Shown piece after piece: positions 36,362 through 48,182 of a stretch of DNA of 64,000 nucleotides; the first letter of the stretch is position 1, and every line of letters begins with the position of its first letter. The DNA comes from Tomocerus qinae. Lineage: Eukaryota > Arthropoda > Collembola > Entomobryomorpha > Tomoceridae. Both the position numbers and the translations under genes were made by a program. The notes under the pieces were generated by a model. The model saw only the letters and a program-made list of their open reading frames with translations. It had not been told where the DNA came from and did not search any database. The stretch covers positions 48,290,296 through 48,354,295 of the forward strand of contig CM034548.1 of assembly GCA_020055645.1 (NCBI GenBank), read 5' to 3'.

Positions 36362-39317
36362 TTACCACAGAGACCCTTCTTTTTCTTTTGCAGGAACTTC
36401 AATCACTCGTGGCTTGTCGATAATACGGGCAGTTCGGTTTCCCTTTTCAACAATCCCAATAATCCAGGCTTGGTATCCTTCCTGTTTCTCTATATCTTTA
36501 CAATAAGCTGCAGCTTGTTCTCTTGGAAGACAAATCAAAAGTCCTCCTGTACAAAAATTAAGATTTATCTAAGTAAAGAACATTTTCATTTAAACCTATC
36601 GTTGTCTCCTAATAAACGTCATGGGAGTCGAGCGGAATTTGAGATGGTAAGGCCAGATAAAATGAGAAAGAAGGTGAAATGGTGACTATTAGAAAGTAGC
36701 GGCCATTTTCAAAATTAAAATAAAGAGATAGACAAGGAGATTTTCTGCGTTTATGCTGCACGCATTTGAGGAGGATGATTAATACTTAGGAGAGGCATTT
36801 TTGAGGAATGGGTACCATAGGAAATGCGGTATTTATTACTATTAATATTGGCTCTTTTACTACGAAATTATGACACAACCAATTAAGTCTCAAAACTTAC
36901 AGGAAATGGAAACAGATGAAGTATTTAGTTTGTTACCTGATGTTTCGGCAGAGAGGCCCTGCAGCAGTTGAAACATGTTTCCACAAGCTTTAGCAACAGC
37001 CGTCATTTTAGCTATAACTGGCAAGTTGTGAATGACAAAGGAAACTTCCGCTTTTTGATTTCTCGCTAAATTTTGAGCATGACCCAGTAATCCAAAGCCT
37101 GTGACATCCGTAGCTCCGTGTGCATTGTATTTATGCATGAGACGCGCCGCTGAAAATTGTCATTAAAAATTTAACTTCTGTGCTATCAAACAAGTCAACA
37201 CAGTGGAGTTTTGAAAAGTTAAACAGTTCGCAATAACAAAATTAATTTAAGCAGCTAATAATTACTTTTAATTTGAGCATTGAAATAATTTGATTGAAGC
37301 AGTAAATACAAAAAGGTACTCACCGTTTCTGTTCAATCTAGCCATCGCATCCATTGCTCTGTTGTAAGCTTTTCTGACGTCATCCTCATTAACTACCAAT
37401 TTGATACGATTCCATCTCTCTGGCATATCCAGCCACTGATGAGCGTTGACTGCGACTTGAGTTCCTAAAGGTTTTGTCAGTACCAATACATCTCCGGGAA
37501 CAGCATTCTCAGGGCTAAAGGGACATAAAAGATATTATTGGTCAGTTACCAAATGACATTTTATACAATGTAAATATAAATACAACAATCATTTAGGATA
37601 CAGGATCACACGATGAATTACTAACATAATAAATTCAGGAGCTTGGCATACTGCAGAAGCCACCCCGCCAATAGTAATCCAAGGGTTAACTACTGTCTGT
37701 CCACCAGTCACGGTCGTTCCCGCTTCTATAGCCGTGTCCTGTACAACACGAAAAATCTTTAGTTTATACTTAATTTTAATTGAGAGTAGATCGGTGTTCT
37801 GTTGGAGTACCTTGAAGCCTCTCATGATCAGGGGCATTACCACGTCTCTTTCCTTGTCCGTCAATTTTGACGATATTGCTATTAGCATTAGCATGTTATC
37901 ACAATCTGTGACTCCCATCGCGTATAAATCACTCAGGACGTTGGCGCAAGCTATTTTGCCTGTTACAAAAATTGATTCAGTCAGTACATTTTCTAATAAA
38001 TAAACATTTTTGTTCAACGTAAGTAGTTACTAATTACCTTGCATGTAAGGGTCATCCACAATGGGATAAAAGAAGTCGGTAGTTTGCACCAAACATAGTC
38101 CAGGATGACGAAGGGGAGTTACAGATGCATCCATTCCTATTCCTTCAATTCTCACAATACTTGCAGTTAGGACCCAAATACCTTATCTAAATTTTAGCTC
38201 TGTCTACATAATTTGCTTCTGATTATTTAAAAGACGAAATTTTAAGATATTATGCACCTTTAATAGTTAACAGACTTTATAAGTATATAGTATCAATGTA
38301 TTAGTATATGTCAAGTAGCATTCATATATCAAGGTATTAGTTTAGTATAATACAAGGTGTTCTTAGTATCTCCAAGATATAAGTACTTATAGAAAGTATA
38401 GAAAAAAGATGAAAAAGTACCAAGTTTGGGGGCGTTCATGTTGTGCTGGTTGATGTAGTGCTCTTCCTGGGTGGCACCCTGATCCTCATTAATTCCCTCC
38501 AAGAGTCTCATAAGAGTCTCCTGGGGGACTTTACACCCTCATCCTTTCAGATCAGCATATTTTGTAAGGCGGAAAGTTGCGTCCAGCTCATGAGCCACTG
38601 GATCGAACGGTCGCCGAACATTTGATCCGGCACCACCCAGTTCAAGCACAGCCGCACTATTCGCAATTTGAATCTGAGGAGTCTCAATCGCTGAAGCAGC
38701 CGCCATCGACTCTGCCATTTCCTGCTTCACCTCTAGCAATCAAAAAACGTTAATTAGCACATTCAACTTCTTCAGTATCATGTAATAAATAATATTATTC
38801 ATTTCGTAAGTAAGGACTAAGTGTACAAGCTGAGCAGCCTATGTTATATATCATATTATTATTATATAAGCTGAGTGGTCTAGTAATAAATATCTATCTA
38901 TGTCAGAGACGCAGTCTTTTGTTGCCAGAACCCCTAGACTGGGAACAATGTCTTTGCTCTACTTCCCAAATCACAAAATACAACCCTTTGTTACACATTT
39001 ATTTCTATTCCCTCCAAGAGTAAAATGATGTTACCCCTTTCTACCAGGGTAACATCATGTTACCCCGTGTTACCGTTTTTAATGATTGGAGGACGGTCGA
39101 GGTTGACTGTGTCTCCTGACTGGTATGAGTAACTTGAAGGACCCGTGGTCGAAGAAACTGCCACTAAGTGAGGCTGTGTGGGATACACGCCCACTAAGTG
39201 AGGGGCATTGTGTTGTTGGTGAGGCAGAGGACGTGGTCGAGAGCCTTCTTCATCTTCAGAAGACGCTTCTTCAGAACTGGAAAGATCTTCGTTGTCGGGA
39301 ACCCAATCTTCATCCAT
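36362..39317 (-). CDS. SEPHS2: Selenophosphate synthetase with in-frame UGA at the catalytic site
   Basis: The enzyme makes selenophosphate from selenide and ATP for selenocysteine synthesis. Coding exons: 39074-39317, 38421-38732, 38038-38142, 37811-37959, 37626-37738, 37324-37514, 36937-37149, 36362-36546. Phases all agree and give 504 codons including stop. Residue 146 is TGA within LKG-UGA-GCKVPQE, the position that is Sec in SPS2 and Thr, Cys or Arg in other family members. Other blocks: [116 protein letters not shown]. Several choices ([26 protein letters not shown]) are closer to SPS2 than SPS1. The first 100 residues are an unusual acidic, Ser/His/Pro-rich extension. The ATG at 39315-39317 is the first in the frame after a likely 5' UTR acceptor. 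Alternative: an SPS1-UGA-type readthrough gene. Confidence 0.9.
38494..38528 (-). promoter_or_regulatory. Predicted stem-loop just downstream of the UGA
   Basis: On the minus strand, TCCCCCAGGAG pairs with CTCTTGGAGGGA: 11 base pairs, one bulged A and one G-U. A further CTC/GAG helix follows after an A-A mismatch, closed by TTAT. The stem begins 10 nt after the TGA. Its position matches selenocysteine redefinition elements and the readthrough hairpin described for hymenopteran SPS1-UGA genes. It is coding sequence as well, so a function in recoding is inferred. Confidence 0.65.
38539..38541 (-). other. In-frame TGA (selenocysteine or readthrough codon)
   Basis: The codon sits in an exon that continues 118 bases past it in the same frame with clear SPS homology, then splices in phase to six more conserved exons. 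It aligns with the Sec residue of SPS2 (KG-U-GCK). Conservation on both sides argues against a pseudogene nonsense mutation. Confidence 0.88.
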
Positions 39318-39318
39318 T

Positions 39319-39415
39319 CCTTTGCACAACAGTTATTATTGATGAATTTATTTTAATGGTGCACTAGAAAAGACAATTCAGTATTTCAGTCTCCTCCCCT
39401 TTCTATTCACTCACC
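39319..39415 (-). promoter_or_regulatory. Probable 5' UTR intron of the synthetase gene with overlapping uORF
   Basis: A strong donor (GCGGCG then GTGAGTG) places the end of an upstream exon at 39415. An AAAG acceptor just before GAATGGATG would start the first coding exon at 39319, an intron of about 95 bases like others in this gene. If the upstream exon includes the ATG at 39480-39482 (minus strand), it opens an ORF that after splicing ends at the TGA overlapping the main start (ATGGATGA). Transcript ends are unknown, so this is tentative. Confidence 0.4.
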
Positions 39416-42400
39416 GCCGCTTTTGGTCCTTTAAAGAGCTGCAAATACTACTAACAAACCTTCTTTTGCTGGATTCTATCATTTCTAGCTCTCCACAAAG
39501 CAGTACATTGTCAATGTTTTAGTTTTCTCATGATTATAGAAATTGCTACAGTACATAATTTCACCAACGGGGAAAAAGTGTTTTCAACTTCTGCATTTCT
39601 ACTTTAGATGCAAAAAATCTGAATGTTTTTATTTCAAGTAGAAGACCAGTTTTCAAGACACCACTTGACACGTTGACAGGATAAAAGAATACAGATGAAA
39701 GAAAAAGAAAACATCCAGCTTAAATAAAGTAACCTCAGGTATTAGGACCACAGGCAAACTAACTTCGAGGAATTTTGTTAGTTTAATTTATGTTAGGTTA
39801 GGTTTGAAAAAATCTGCCAAGTTAGATTGCCTGCGGTCCTAATACCGGCGGTTAATTAACTTAAGTATACATCCAATATTTTTAGACGGACTCTTAAATT
39901 GTTCAAAGCATCTTTTATCTTTTCGCTGCCATCGCTACCTAATCTCGACTTCGGGTTTGTCATTGTCTACACTTGTACTGGTACCACTGCTACCATACCT
40001 AGGCCTACTATAATCCATGTTTATTCATTAAACAATTTTTTCAGTACTATACTATCCGTGCCAACAAATCTAAAAGGTTTCGAAACATCCATTTTGGTTA
40101 CCATGGATTCCAGATTAATGGCAACATAAATAAACTTTGACCTCCATGGACAACCCTTTCAGATAACCTTTTAAAAAATAAATTGGAATCAACATCCTAT
40201 GTAACCAGCATCAGAAAAGTTCAATCAGCATTTCTGCCAGGAAGTTTCACCTACCTGCCAACAATTTTTCCTACATGGGTTATACTAAATATTAGCCGAT
40301 ATTTTGGCAATAATATTGACTTTGATATTGAAAAACGGCTCGTTTCAACAATCAAAGGAAGGCATCCGTTGATTCGTTGAGGTAGTTTATAATTTGTTTG
40401 TAAGTGCGTAGGTAAGTGGAGGTTGGAAAACGGAGAAAAATAGACCACTGAGTTCTTTCCGACAACCGGACAATGGACCAATAGCGACGTTTGGAAGTTG
40501 AAACAATCGAACAGATGAGGCTGCGATACTATTGTTTTAACTCTAGACTGTTTACGTCATGTCTCATAGTTCATAGTTCATGTTTATTCAAGTGCCACTT
40601 AATCAGTTACAAACAAGTTAATGAATGCCTCCGTTTTCCACAAGTTAGCACCGAAGACAAGTTATCAATTTAATAATTGTCTTACTCCCAATACAAGCCA
40701 GGTCGTTACCAATTCAGATTTCGATAAGTCAGTTACGTATTTACAATTGTACAAAGAATTTATATACTATATAACTTGGTTTAATTTAGTTAAAATATTA
40801 CAAAAAAGTATTTTTTCTCATATCTAATATGTAATCATTTAGTTTAGTAGAAAAGACTTTAACGGAATCAATTTTAGATTTTATGTGAGTGGGAGGGAGT
40901 TCCAAGAGTTGATAGCATAACATAAGGGGCTTTTGGCAAAAAGCGCCGTGTTATGTGTGAGTACAGTTATATTATTGCATTGCCTTGTTTTCCTGTATTT
41001 TAATGGATCACGTGGATTTGAAACGAAAGATTCACATTCACATTTTTCATACATTTGATTTACAAAAAAAATTGAGATTGCAAACTAAAGATATCCTCAG
41101 CCAAAAAACCTTAGGAATTTGTGTACTTGTGCAGAATGAATTCCTCTCTCTATCAATGTATAGATCAGCAAGTTATATGGCCCACAACATAAGTTGTAAA
41201 ATATTAAAAACTACAAAAGTGTGTGATTTGACCAATTAGTATAACGAAATCATCTCATACTAATATTTGAATGTTAATAGGAAGTGTGGAAATTGTATCA
41301 TATATTTGTAAGCAGGCCAGGATTAAAGGGCAATATATGTTTTTCATAACTATGGTTACTATCGGCAACCATTTTTAACAGGTTAGAGTAGAGTGGGAAC
41401 TACAGCGAGCGATTATAAAAATCTCGAGTATTTGGTTACTTGGTGGTGTTCGGCACCCATTTGATTTCTTAAAATTTAACCAGTTATATCCTAGCACAAT
41501 TTTACAGCACAGTTAAGCAGCAAGTGTACTAAAATATAACTGATTATGTGCTAGGATCTAACCCAGGTCACTTCGGGTGCTAGTTACATAGAATGTTGGA
41601 TTTAGAGCAGCGAATGCTAAAATTATGCAGGAGTGAGTTTTATCACTAATTTTCTCAGGTACTTTTCTGTATATTCAGGATAGGTAGCCGACTAGGTTGT
41701 AGTACAACATCAGTTACTTTGTCAGTCCTTTTGTCTCTCGTCCGTTAATTAAATTAACAACGTAATTAGAATATTCTATGTGGAATATCCCATCCACCAA
41801 CGTTTACTTGGTATTAACGAACCAAGCCAAGACAAAATATCTATTTCAACATTCCCAACTTCCATAATAAACTACCGTAGCGACCAAAAAAGTACTCCAG
41901 AAGAATCTTAAAACAATCATAATCATTCATGAGTCGTGTCCAGGTCGAGTATCATCGTGATGTGATGAACAAACACATATTAAGTCTTAAGAGATAATAA
42001 ACTTGGATTAAAGGTTTAGTTTTTGACGACAGAGAAAATCCTACACAAATGGCTATTTACTGCTACAGACCGAGCTTTTTAAAATACTGCCAATTCCTCA
42101 AATGACGATTAAACAACTATTTGTTTTTAAAGAGATTGGACCATTTTTATTTTAACATGACGAAGAGATGAGAATCTCAATCACTTTTAATCAGGTTTAC
42201 TCACCTGGAGTGACTGGAGTGGATTTTCCAGCTTAAGGGCAGTTAAGGCGTCGGAGGAACCCTCAATTCAAAGGCTTTAAGAGTGGGCAGAGCTAAACCC
42301 ATCGGAAATATTTATGTACATATATCAATAGAGATAAAAATAGCCCCGAAAAATAAACTTGACGCCCCTGAACAAATGTGTAACATGATGGGCATAGGCA

Positions 42401-43670
42401 ACAACGTCTTTTCTTACCCCTTCCGGGATTCTAGCTACAAAACGGCAATTGAGCCACCTCACCTGCTGTGTGCTATCTTTAGTAAAGTCCTAGTGACCAA
42501 AATTTTATGCAAGCAAGGCATGACATGACCCAGGATCGGAATAAGCTAAGCGTCAATGCACCAGTCCTCTGCAAAAATGTTCACATGAGATTTACTGCAC
42601 GTGGCTTCAATCGCCAGATATGCAAGAAGACTAGGGAAACCGCCATGACATTCGTTAAAACAAAATGAATGATTTTAGAAAATGGAAATATCAATTTAAA
42701 ATACTGTACCTGTTTTAATGTGCATAGTAATAAGTGACTTTATATTATATACTTTACTATAATAACCGCCATTATCAATTCGATGTAATGTATAGTAGCA
42801 ACAGCAACCCAAATTCCTTCATCAGAAGAAGGAAGTTGCTACTTACACTTATATAATAAATAATTTTAAAAAATGGGGTTGTTATGTGCATAGGCAAGGA
42901 AAATACAATTGACCGTAAAACTTTTAAATGGTACATATTGAAAATTACTCTTGAGGTTAATGGGTTAATAACTGCCAACAAACATAAAAAGATGCACTAT
43001 TGACATAGACTTTATGTTATGCAATGCACAACATAATATAACACGAAACATTGTTAACCACGCTTGCTTTTGTCGTATCTAGTCGTGTCGTGTAGATTGT
43101 AGATCGTAATCGTAAGCATGGTTAACATAGGCATCTACATTCTACGTAATGTGCATAATACTATTAGATCGATATCAGTTTTTATTATATAAGTCATTGC
43201 ATTGTCAACAATAATTTCATTTCATGCATGATTTAGGAACACGTTTAGTAAATTAAAAATAAAACCCTGTAATGCAGTATGGAATATGGATGGCATAATG
43301 GTTGCATATTTAGCTATTCCGAATCCCGGTTGGAGTGGTAGAAAAATCATCTGCCTACGTGTCCGTATAATAATTTGTTTTAAGCTAGGCAGAGTAGCAC
43401 TTGACAGTGAATGAAGAAAGTTAAATTATCTGTATTACGATACGATGTACAATAGTGGCCAGGCCAAACATTCAACCTTTGGCCATCTAAATCTGACACT
43501 AGCCACGCGTTTGACAAGGTTTATTTTTGAATTGAAAATGAGAATAAAGAAAAATTCGCATAAAGGTGGTCATTATTTTGAATGTCAACTGACAGACAAA
43601 TGTCATTAATCAGTAACAATAAAAATTCATCCTTTTGATCTGCAAAATCTGCATAATATTTAATTATCTA

Positions 43671-43918
43671 TAGGCGTCTTTCCATATTACCGCATTCTAA
43701 CGCAACGGCTCTGTACTTGATGAATAATTTAAATTATTTTGGGGGGAACAGTGTCTCGGATGTAGTTTTCTACTATAGCGTCTCGGATAAAACTACACCC
43801 AAGACATTGTTCCTATACTTAAATAATTCAAATTATTCATCAAGTACAGAGCCGTCGCGTAATAATAATAATGCGATGTGAACAATAACGTAGTGTGGTA
43901 ATATGGAAAGACGCCTAT
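43671..43918. mobile_element. Palindromic MITE, TAGGCGTCTTTCC ends
   Basis: A 248-bp element starts TAGGCGTCTTTCCATATTAC and ends with the inverse. Inner arms (GCTCTGTACTTGATGAATAA facing its inverse) make it almost wholly foldable around a centre near 43785. It is noncoding and possibly has a TA target site. Confidence 0.75.
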
Positions 43919-45019
43919 TAGCGGATGAAGAAACACTGAATTGGTATGAAACTTAATGAGTAACAATACGAAATCTTGACAGTGTAACCACTTAAGGGAT
44001 GTAATAGCGTCCGCTCTTACTCAAACTTTGGAAATATTGAAATAGTTAAATATTAGCGTTGAATGTTGAATAATTCCAATAAAATAGGAAAATTGAAAAT
44101 TGATTTTTGGTAATATTCATCGGTTATATACACAATCAAAAATTCCATTATGTCAAACCTTTGGCTTGCGTCTTACTTGACTTCACGAGTTAAAGTTAAC
44201 CAAGTCAATCAATCCACTGCCCAGCTTTGCGAACTGAGGGTTTCCATCAGAAATGGATGGACAAACCGACGAGCTGCCAATCTTGTAACTTCAAGATTTC
44301 TTTGCCTCGACATACTAGGACAATAAAATGACACTTACCTTAAATTTTAAAAAAACAAAGTTGAGATAGTTGCGAGGAAGGCCTCCAAAATTTTCAAAAA
44401 ATTTCGACTTCAGTGTTCAAAAACGAGTTGGGACGTTTACAGACGTGTCGTGGCCGCCGGATCAAGTAAACCAGAGTGAAGAAGCTGGAAAGAGTTTTAC
44501 GGCGTTGAATGTGAAGCCGACATAGAATGAGTATACCGAGAGTGAGTGTTGGACGCCTTCCCTTTGGTATACTCGGCCACGGATCCCTGCACAATTCTAC
44601 ACACACAAGCCGACTACTCCACCAGTACCTTAAAGTACGGGACAGTATACTCAACAGCTCTTGTCAACTAGGGGGTTCGTAGCGTGTGTGTCGTCCCTCT
44701 CCAATTCGGATTCTACGTTTACTGCTACATCCTATATACTTCTAAGACTATTTGCTGCAATAATGTCAACTCAACGGCAGAGACGGGCATCACAGCCACA
44801 ATATATCCATTAGAGCATACACTACCTACACACGCGTATAATAATAGCAACAGTAGAAAGCAAGGTAGGATACTAATACGGGTGTGGGCATGGATGATGG
44901 TGGTTCTTTTCGGGTCTACAACTAAAGTGGCATCCACAACGCTACTATACTACATACTCTGGGTAGTCAAGTCAGGTTATCAAGAAGTATACCCGCAAAA
45001 ACTAGTTTTCTCATGTTGA

Positions 45020-45115
45020 ATTAATGTTTTCAATAATGAACCCCAACGCATACCTCCAAGTACTAAAGTTGGCACATAAAGGTATGCGTTAGGGTACATT
45101 ATTGAAAACATTAAT
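45020..45115. mobile_element. TTAA-type palindromic MITE, short form (copy 2)
   Basis: The element TGTTTTCAATAATGAACCCC to its inverse is flanked by TTAA on both sides, the target sequence of piggyBac-like transposons. The 96-bp structure and centre (CATACCTCCAAGTACTAAAG) match the other short copies. Confidence 0.85.
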
Positions 45116-45141
45116 TACCCTTCGATATACACTATACACAC

Positions 45142-46182
45142 CAGAGGTGGGCTTTATCGTATTTGCATACCTTACCTTACCGTACTCAACTCGTAAAATA
45201 AAGAAATATACCGTACCTACCATAATCACTACGTCGGATTCTAAAGCATACCGTAACCCACCGTACTCATCCAGTAAAGTTAGGAGTCTTACCGTACCTT
45301 ACCCTACTCAACTTGCGATGCAAGGAACCGTACCTTAGCCTACCATACTCCATCCCTAAAGTAAGGGTCAAAAGACAAGATCAATATAATAAATTGTGTT
45401 GTTTTACGTAAAGTTATTTTTTTGTAAAATTCAAAGTATACTGTAAAAGTAGAAAACAAACCGATTCCCTAAGGAATTGGCTTTAACTATTGGAATTGGC
45501 TATTAATACAATTTGTTCCCAGAATTGGATTGTTTACTTGAGAAGTGAGCAGATAGGCTTAAAAACTATAGCCACTATATATTATTAACTACCACATAAT
45601 TGCTTCAAGTATGCAAAGCTTGAATAATATTTACTGTTAATTATGTAAAAACAATTTATTGATAGTCAATAGGTGAGCAATGGAAGGTTTATAGTTATAA
45701 TTACTAACAATAGAAATAGAGCTGTTGGTTTCAACCTTACAGTAATAAAGCTGGTGGTAATATTGCTTTTATTGGAATACCACGTGCGTAAGTGGTAATA
45801 TACTTTAGACAATTGAATAAGTAAGTAGGTTGAGTGTATGGTTCCTGTCATCCTTCCCGTATTCATCCCTACTACTTAAACTAGGTTCAAGCCATACATA
45901 TGGCTTACGTATGGTATGCATACCTTACCCATCCCTCCCTACTACATAAAGCTCAGCTCAAGTCATACCGTACACGTACTCGCCCCTACTTACTTGACGC
46001 TTTAAGACTTTCCATCCCCACTGCATACTTCCGTATATAATGTAAACATACTGTACCTATCCCGTACTTGGTTTGAAAGTAACTACCCTGCCCACCCCAT
46101 CCCTAAAATCACATAAAATTAGGGGATGGGTATGGATATGGTCATATTTGGATGGTTAAAGTAGGGATGGCGCCCACCTCTG
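45142..46182. mobile_element. Non-autonomous hAT element with perfect 8-bp duplication
   Basis: Terminal inverted repeats CAGAGGTGGGC and GCCCACCTCTG bound 1041 bp, flanked by the identical octamer ATACACAC at 45134-45141 and 46183-46190. Both subterminal zones (about 45160-45360 and 45895-46140) are packed with TACCGTACC/TACCTTACC-type words, as in hAT transposase-binding regions. There is no long ORF, so it depends on a transposase from elsewhere. Confidence 0.9.
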
Positions 46183-46204
46183 ATACACACAGCCGATTCA
46201 GGAA

Positions 46205-46300
46205 TTAGTGCTTTCATTAATGTACCCGAACGAATACCTCTATGTATTAAATTTAGCACATGAAGTTATGCGTAGGGGTACATTATCGAAACCATCAATT
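46205..46300. mobile_element. TTAA-type palindromic MITE, short form (copy 3)
   Basis: A diverged copy: TTCATTAATGTACCCGAACG at left, GTAGGGGTACATTATCGAAA at right, same centre (ATACCTCTATGTATTAAATT). Target sites have decayed. It lies 22 bases beyond the hAT element. Confidence 0.75.
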
Positions 46301-46697
46301 ACAAGGAGCTATCGTTATATTTTTATTAGAAGCGCAACTTCTCATGGGAATGCCTGTCTGTCCGTCCGTATTTTCGTAATGAGTCATCCACGGCCTAGTA
46401 AACAACTTTTACACAACAAGTTGAATGAAACCGTAGGTCTGTCTGTATGCACGATAACGTTGGAACGGAATGAATTAACTTATTCAAACTTTTTGACGTA
46501 ATCTAGGGGTCAAAAGTAAGAGTAAGCTAGAAAATAAATAGGTTGCAATCACCCCCTGACAGGGGAATTGGGGGAAAAATAACTAAAAATTGAGTAACTT
46601 GCTTTCTGTTCATCGCACAAAGCGGTGTTATAGCCCATTCGAAATCCAAGGTAGATGGCTCTTCGTTGTTCGAAATCAGAATGGTTTAGAGACTACC

Positions 46698-46922
46698 CAT
46701 GGAAAAACAATCTTCTTCCACCTAATAGAAGAGGCAAGTGGTATCTTACGGTGAAGGTGTATTCCTCCGTTCCCGCGCGCAACGTCACAATTTGAGTGGC
46801 TTATAAATTCTCTAAGCCAATCAAGTTCTGACGTTGCGGTCAGCTGATGGATCTATACGACTTCACCTAATCTTTACAACCTAGCCCTTCTATTATCCTA
46901 AAAAGTAGATCGTTTTTCCATG
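46698..46922. mobile_element. MITE with 9-bp target duplication
   Basis: A 225-bp element with ends CATGGAAAAAC and GTTTTTCCATG is flanked by identical 9-mers GAGACTACC at 46689-46697 and 46923-46931. A 9-bp duplication suggests a Mutator-like group. Inside are partly inverted CTTCCACCTAATAGAAG and CCTTCTATTATCC. Confidence 0.8.
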
Positions 46923-47037
46923 GAGACTACCACAGAAATAGATGAGTATTAATATATAAGACTAGACGCGGTAAACGAGTCCGTTAGTTGGATAATTGCG
47001 GATCAGAGACACAGACCAGAAGTGGGAAGTGGGGGAC

Positions 47038-47056
47038 ATATATATATATATATATA
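47038..47056. repeat. AT microsatellite
   Basis: An uninterrupted alternating AT tract. Confidence 0.8.
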
Positions 47057-47580
47057 CATATAAACAAATCTATACAGTAGAACACCATAACTAGCACTCC
47101 ACTTATCATCTTGATTGGTGTGTTTATAATATTTCCTGGCGCATAGAACGGTCACATTCTGGTCTGTGGCGCTACAATCACTTGTTTTGCTTGTATTGTA
47201 TGTTGGACAAGGCCATGCTAGCTTAGGTGAGCAAGCCGAGCCACTGCGCATTGGCCTCCAACAACATTGAGCGAGCCGAACCAGCCCTTTAAAAAATTTC
47301 GACCGAGCTGAGTCGGTCGACTACTCAACAGCCACTACTAAATCGGTCACAGTCACCCTCTGACGGGAAAATAGACACTTTCTTTCTCTTTAATATGTAA
47401 TTTCGTTGCTCGATCGAAAGTCATAGGCCCGTTCATGTTTAGGTCAAGTCGTGTAATGTAAATAGCTCCGATTGTCCATATTGTGTGCCAGAACGATAAC
47501 ACAGCTTTTAGTGGTGTATTATCGCTACTTTTACACGTGCATATAACATTTAAACGTTTAAGTTCTGCACTTCTGCCCAG

Positions 47581-47856
47581 TCATGCAGAAAATGTTTTTC
47601 TGCCCGGTAACCAAAATATTTTGGGCTTCCCTTTCCGGGCGGACAAAAAGCTGCCTGCCCGGTAACCAGGTTAGGGCAACCAAAAATCGTTGCCTGCCCG
47701 ATAACTACGTTAGGTCTTGCGTCCTCAAGTCCACATTTGTTAATGTAAAATCTGTTCAGGCGGGCAGCGCTTCGCTCTGCCTGTCCGTTTTTATAAAATT
47801 ACGAGCGCTGCCTGCTCCGGTAACGAGGTTACCGTAAAAATACATTTTCTGTATGC
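47581..47856. mobile_element. TGCCTGCCCGGTAACC element, copy A
   Basis: The 276-bp sequence begins TCATGCAGAAAATG and ends CATTTTCTGTATGC. A closely similar copy lies in the opposite orientation at 63418-63691. Internal TGCCTGCCCGGTAAC motifs recur in both orientations. The flanks share CTTCTGCCC (47570-47578 and 47860-47868), the remains of a direct duplication. Confidence 0.8.
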
Positions 47857-48182
47857 TTGCTTCTGCCCTGCCTGCCTCGTCTGATGGGATGAATGATATT
47901 GTTATGCCGCCTCATTGCTCCATTACAGTCGTTCATATTAATGGAATTTCTTAATCTCTTGTTAATTAATGGTTAATTATATTATATTTAACGGGCGTTA
48001 ACTGCATCAGGTACCATTTTCCCCTCCGTTCTTCCTCTTACCGTGGAATGTACGCAACAAAACAATACTAGTACTACTGTAGCTCCAAAGAAGATGTAAT
48101 TTTAGGTGGGTTGTCGCTTCGCTTACTCTAAGAATGCTATAAACTTATTATCCCCACGGTGCAGTTTATATACCCACGTGTT

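Noticed and set aside
38539..38739. 66-codon minus-strand ORF as a stand-alone gene
   Set aside because: It is the synthetase exon cut short at the in-frame TGA; homology continues straight after it.
46208..46501. 97-codon plus-strand ORF
   Set aside because: It starts inside a TTAA-type MITE and shows no protein-family features.
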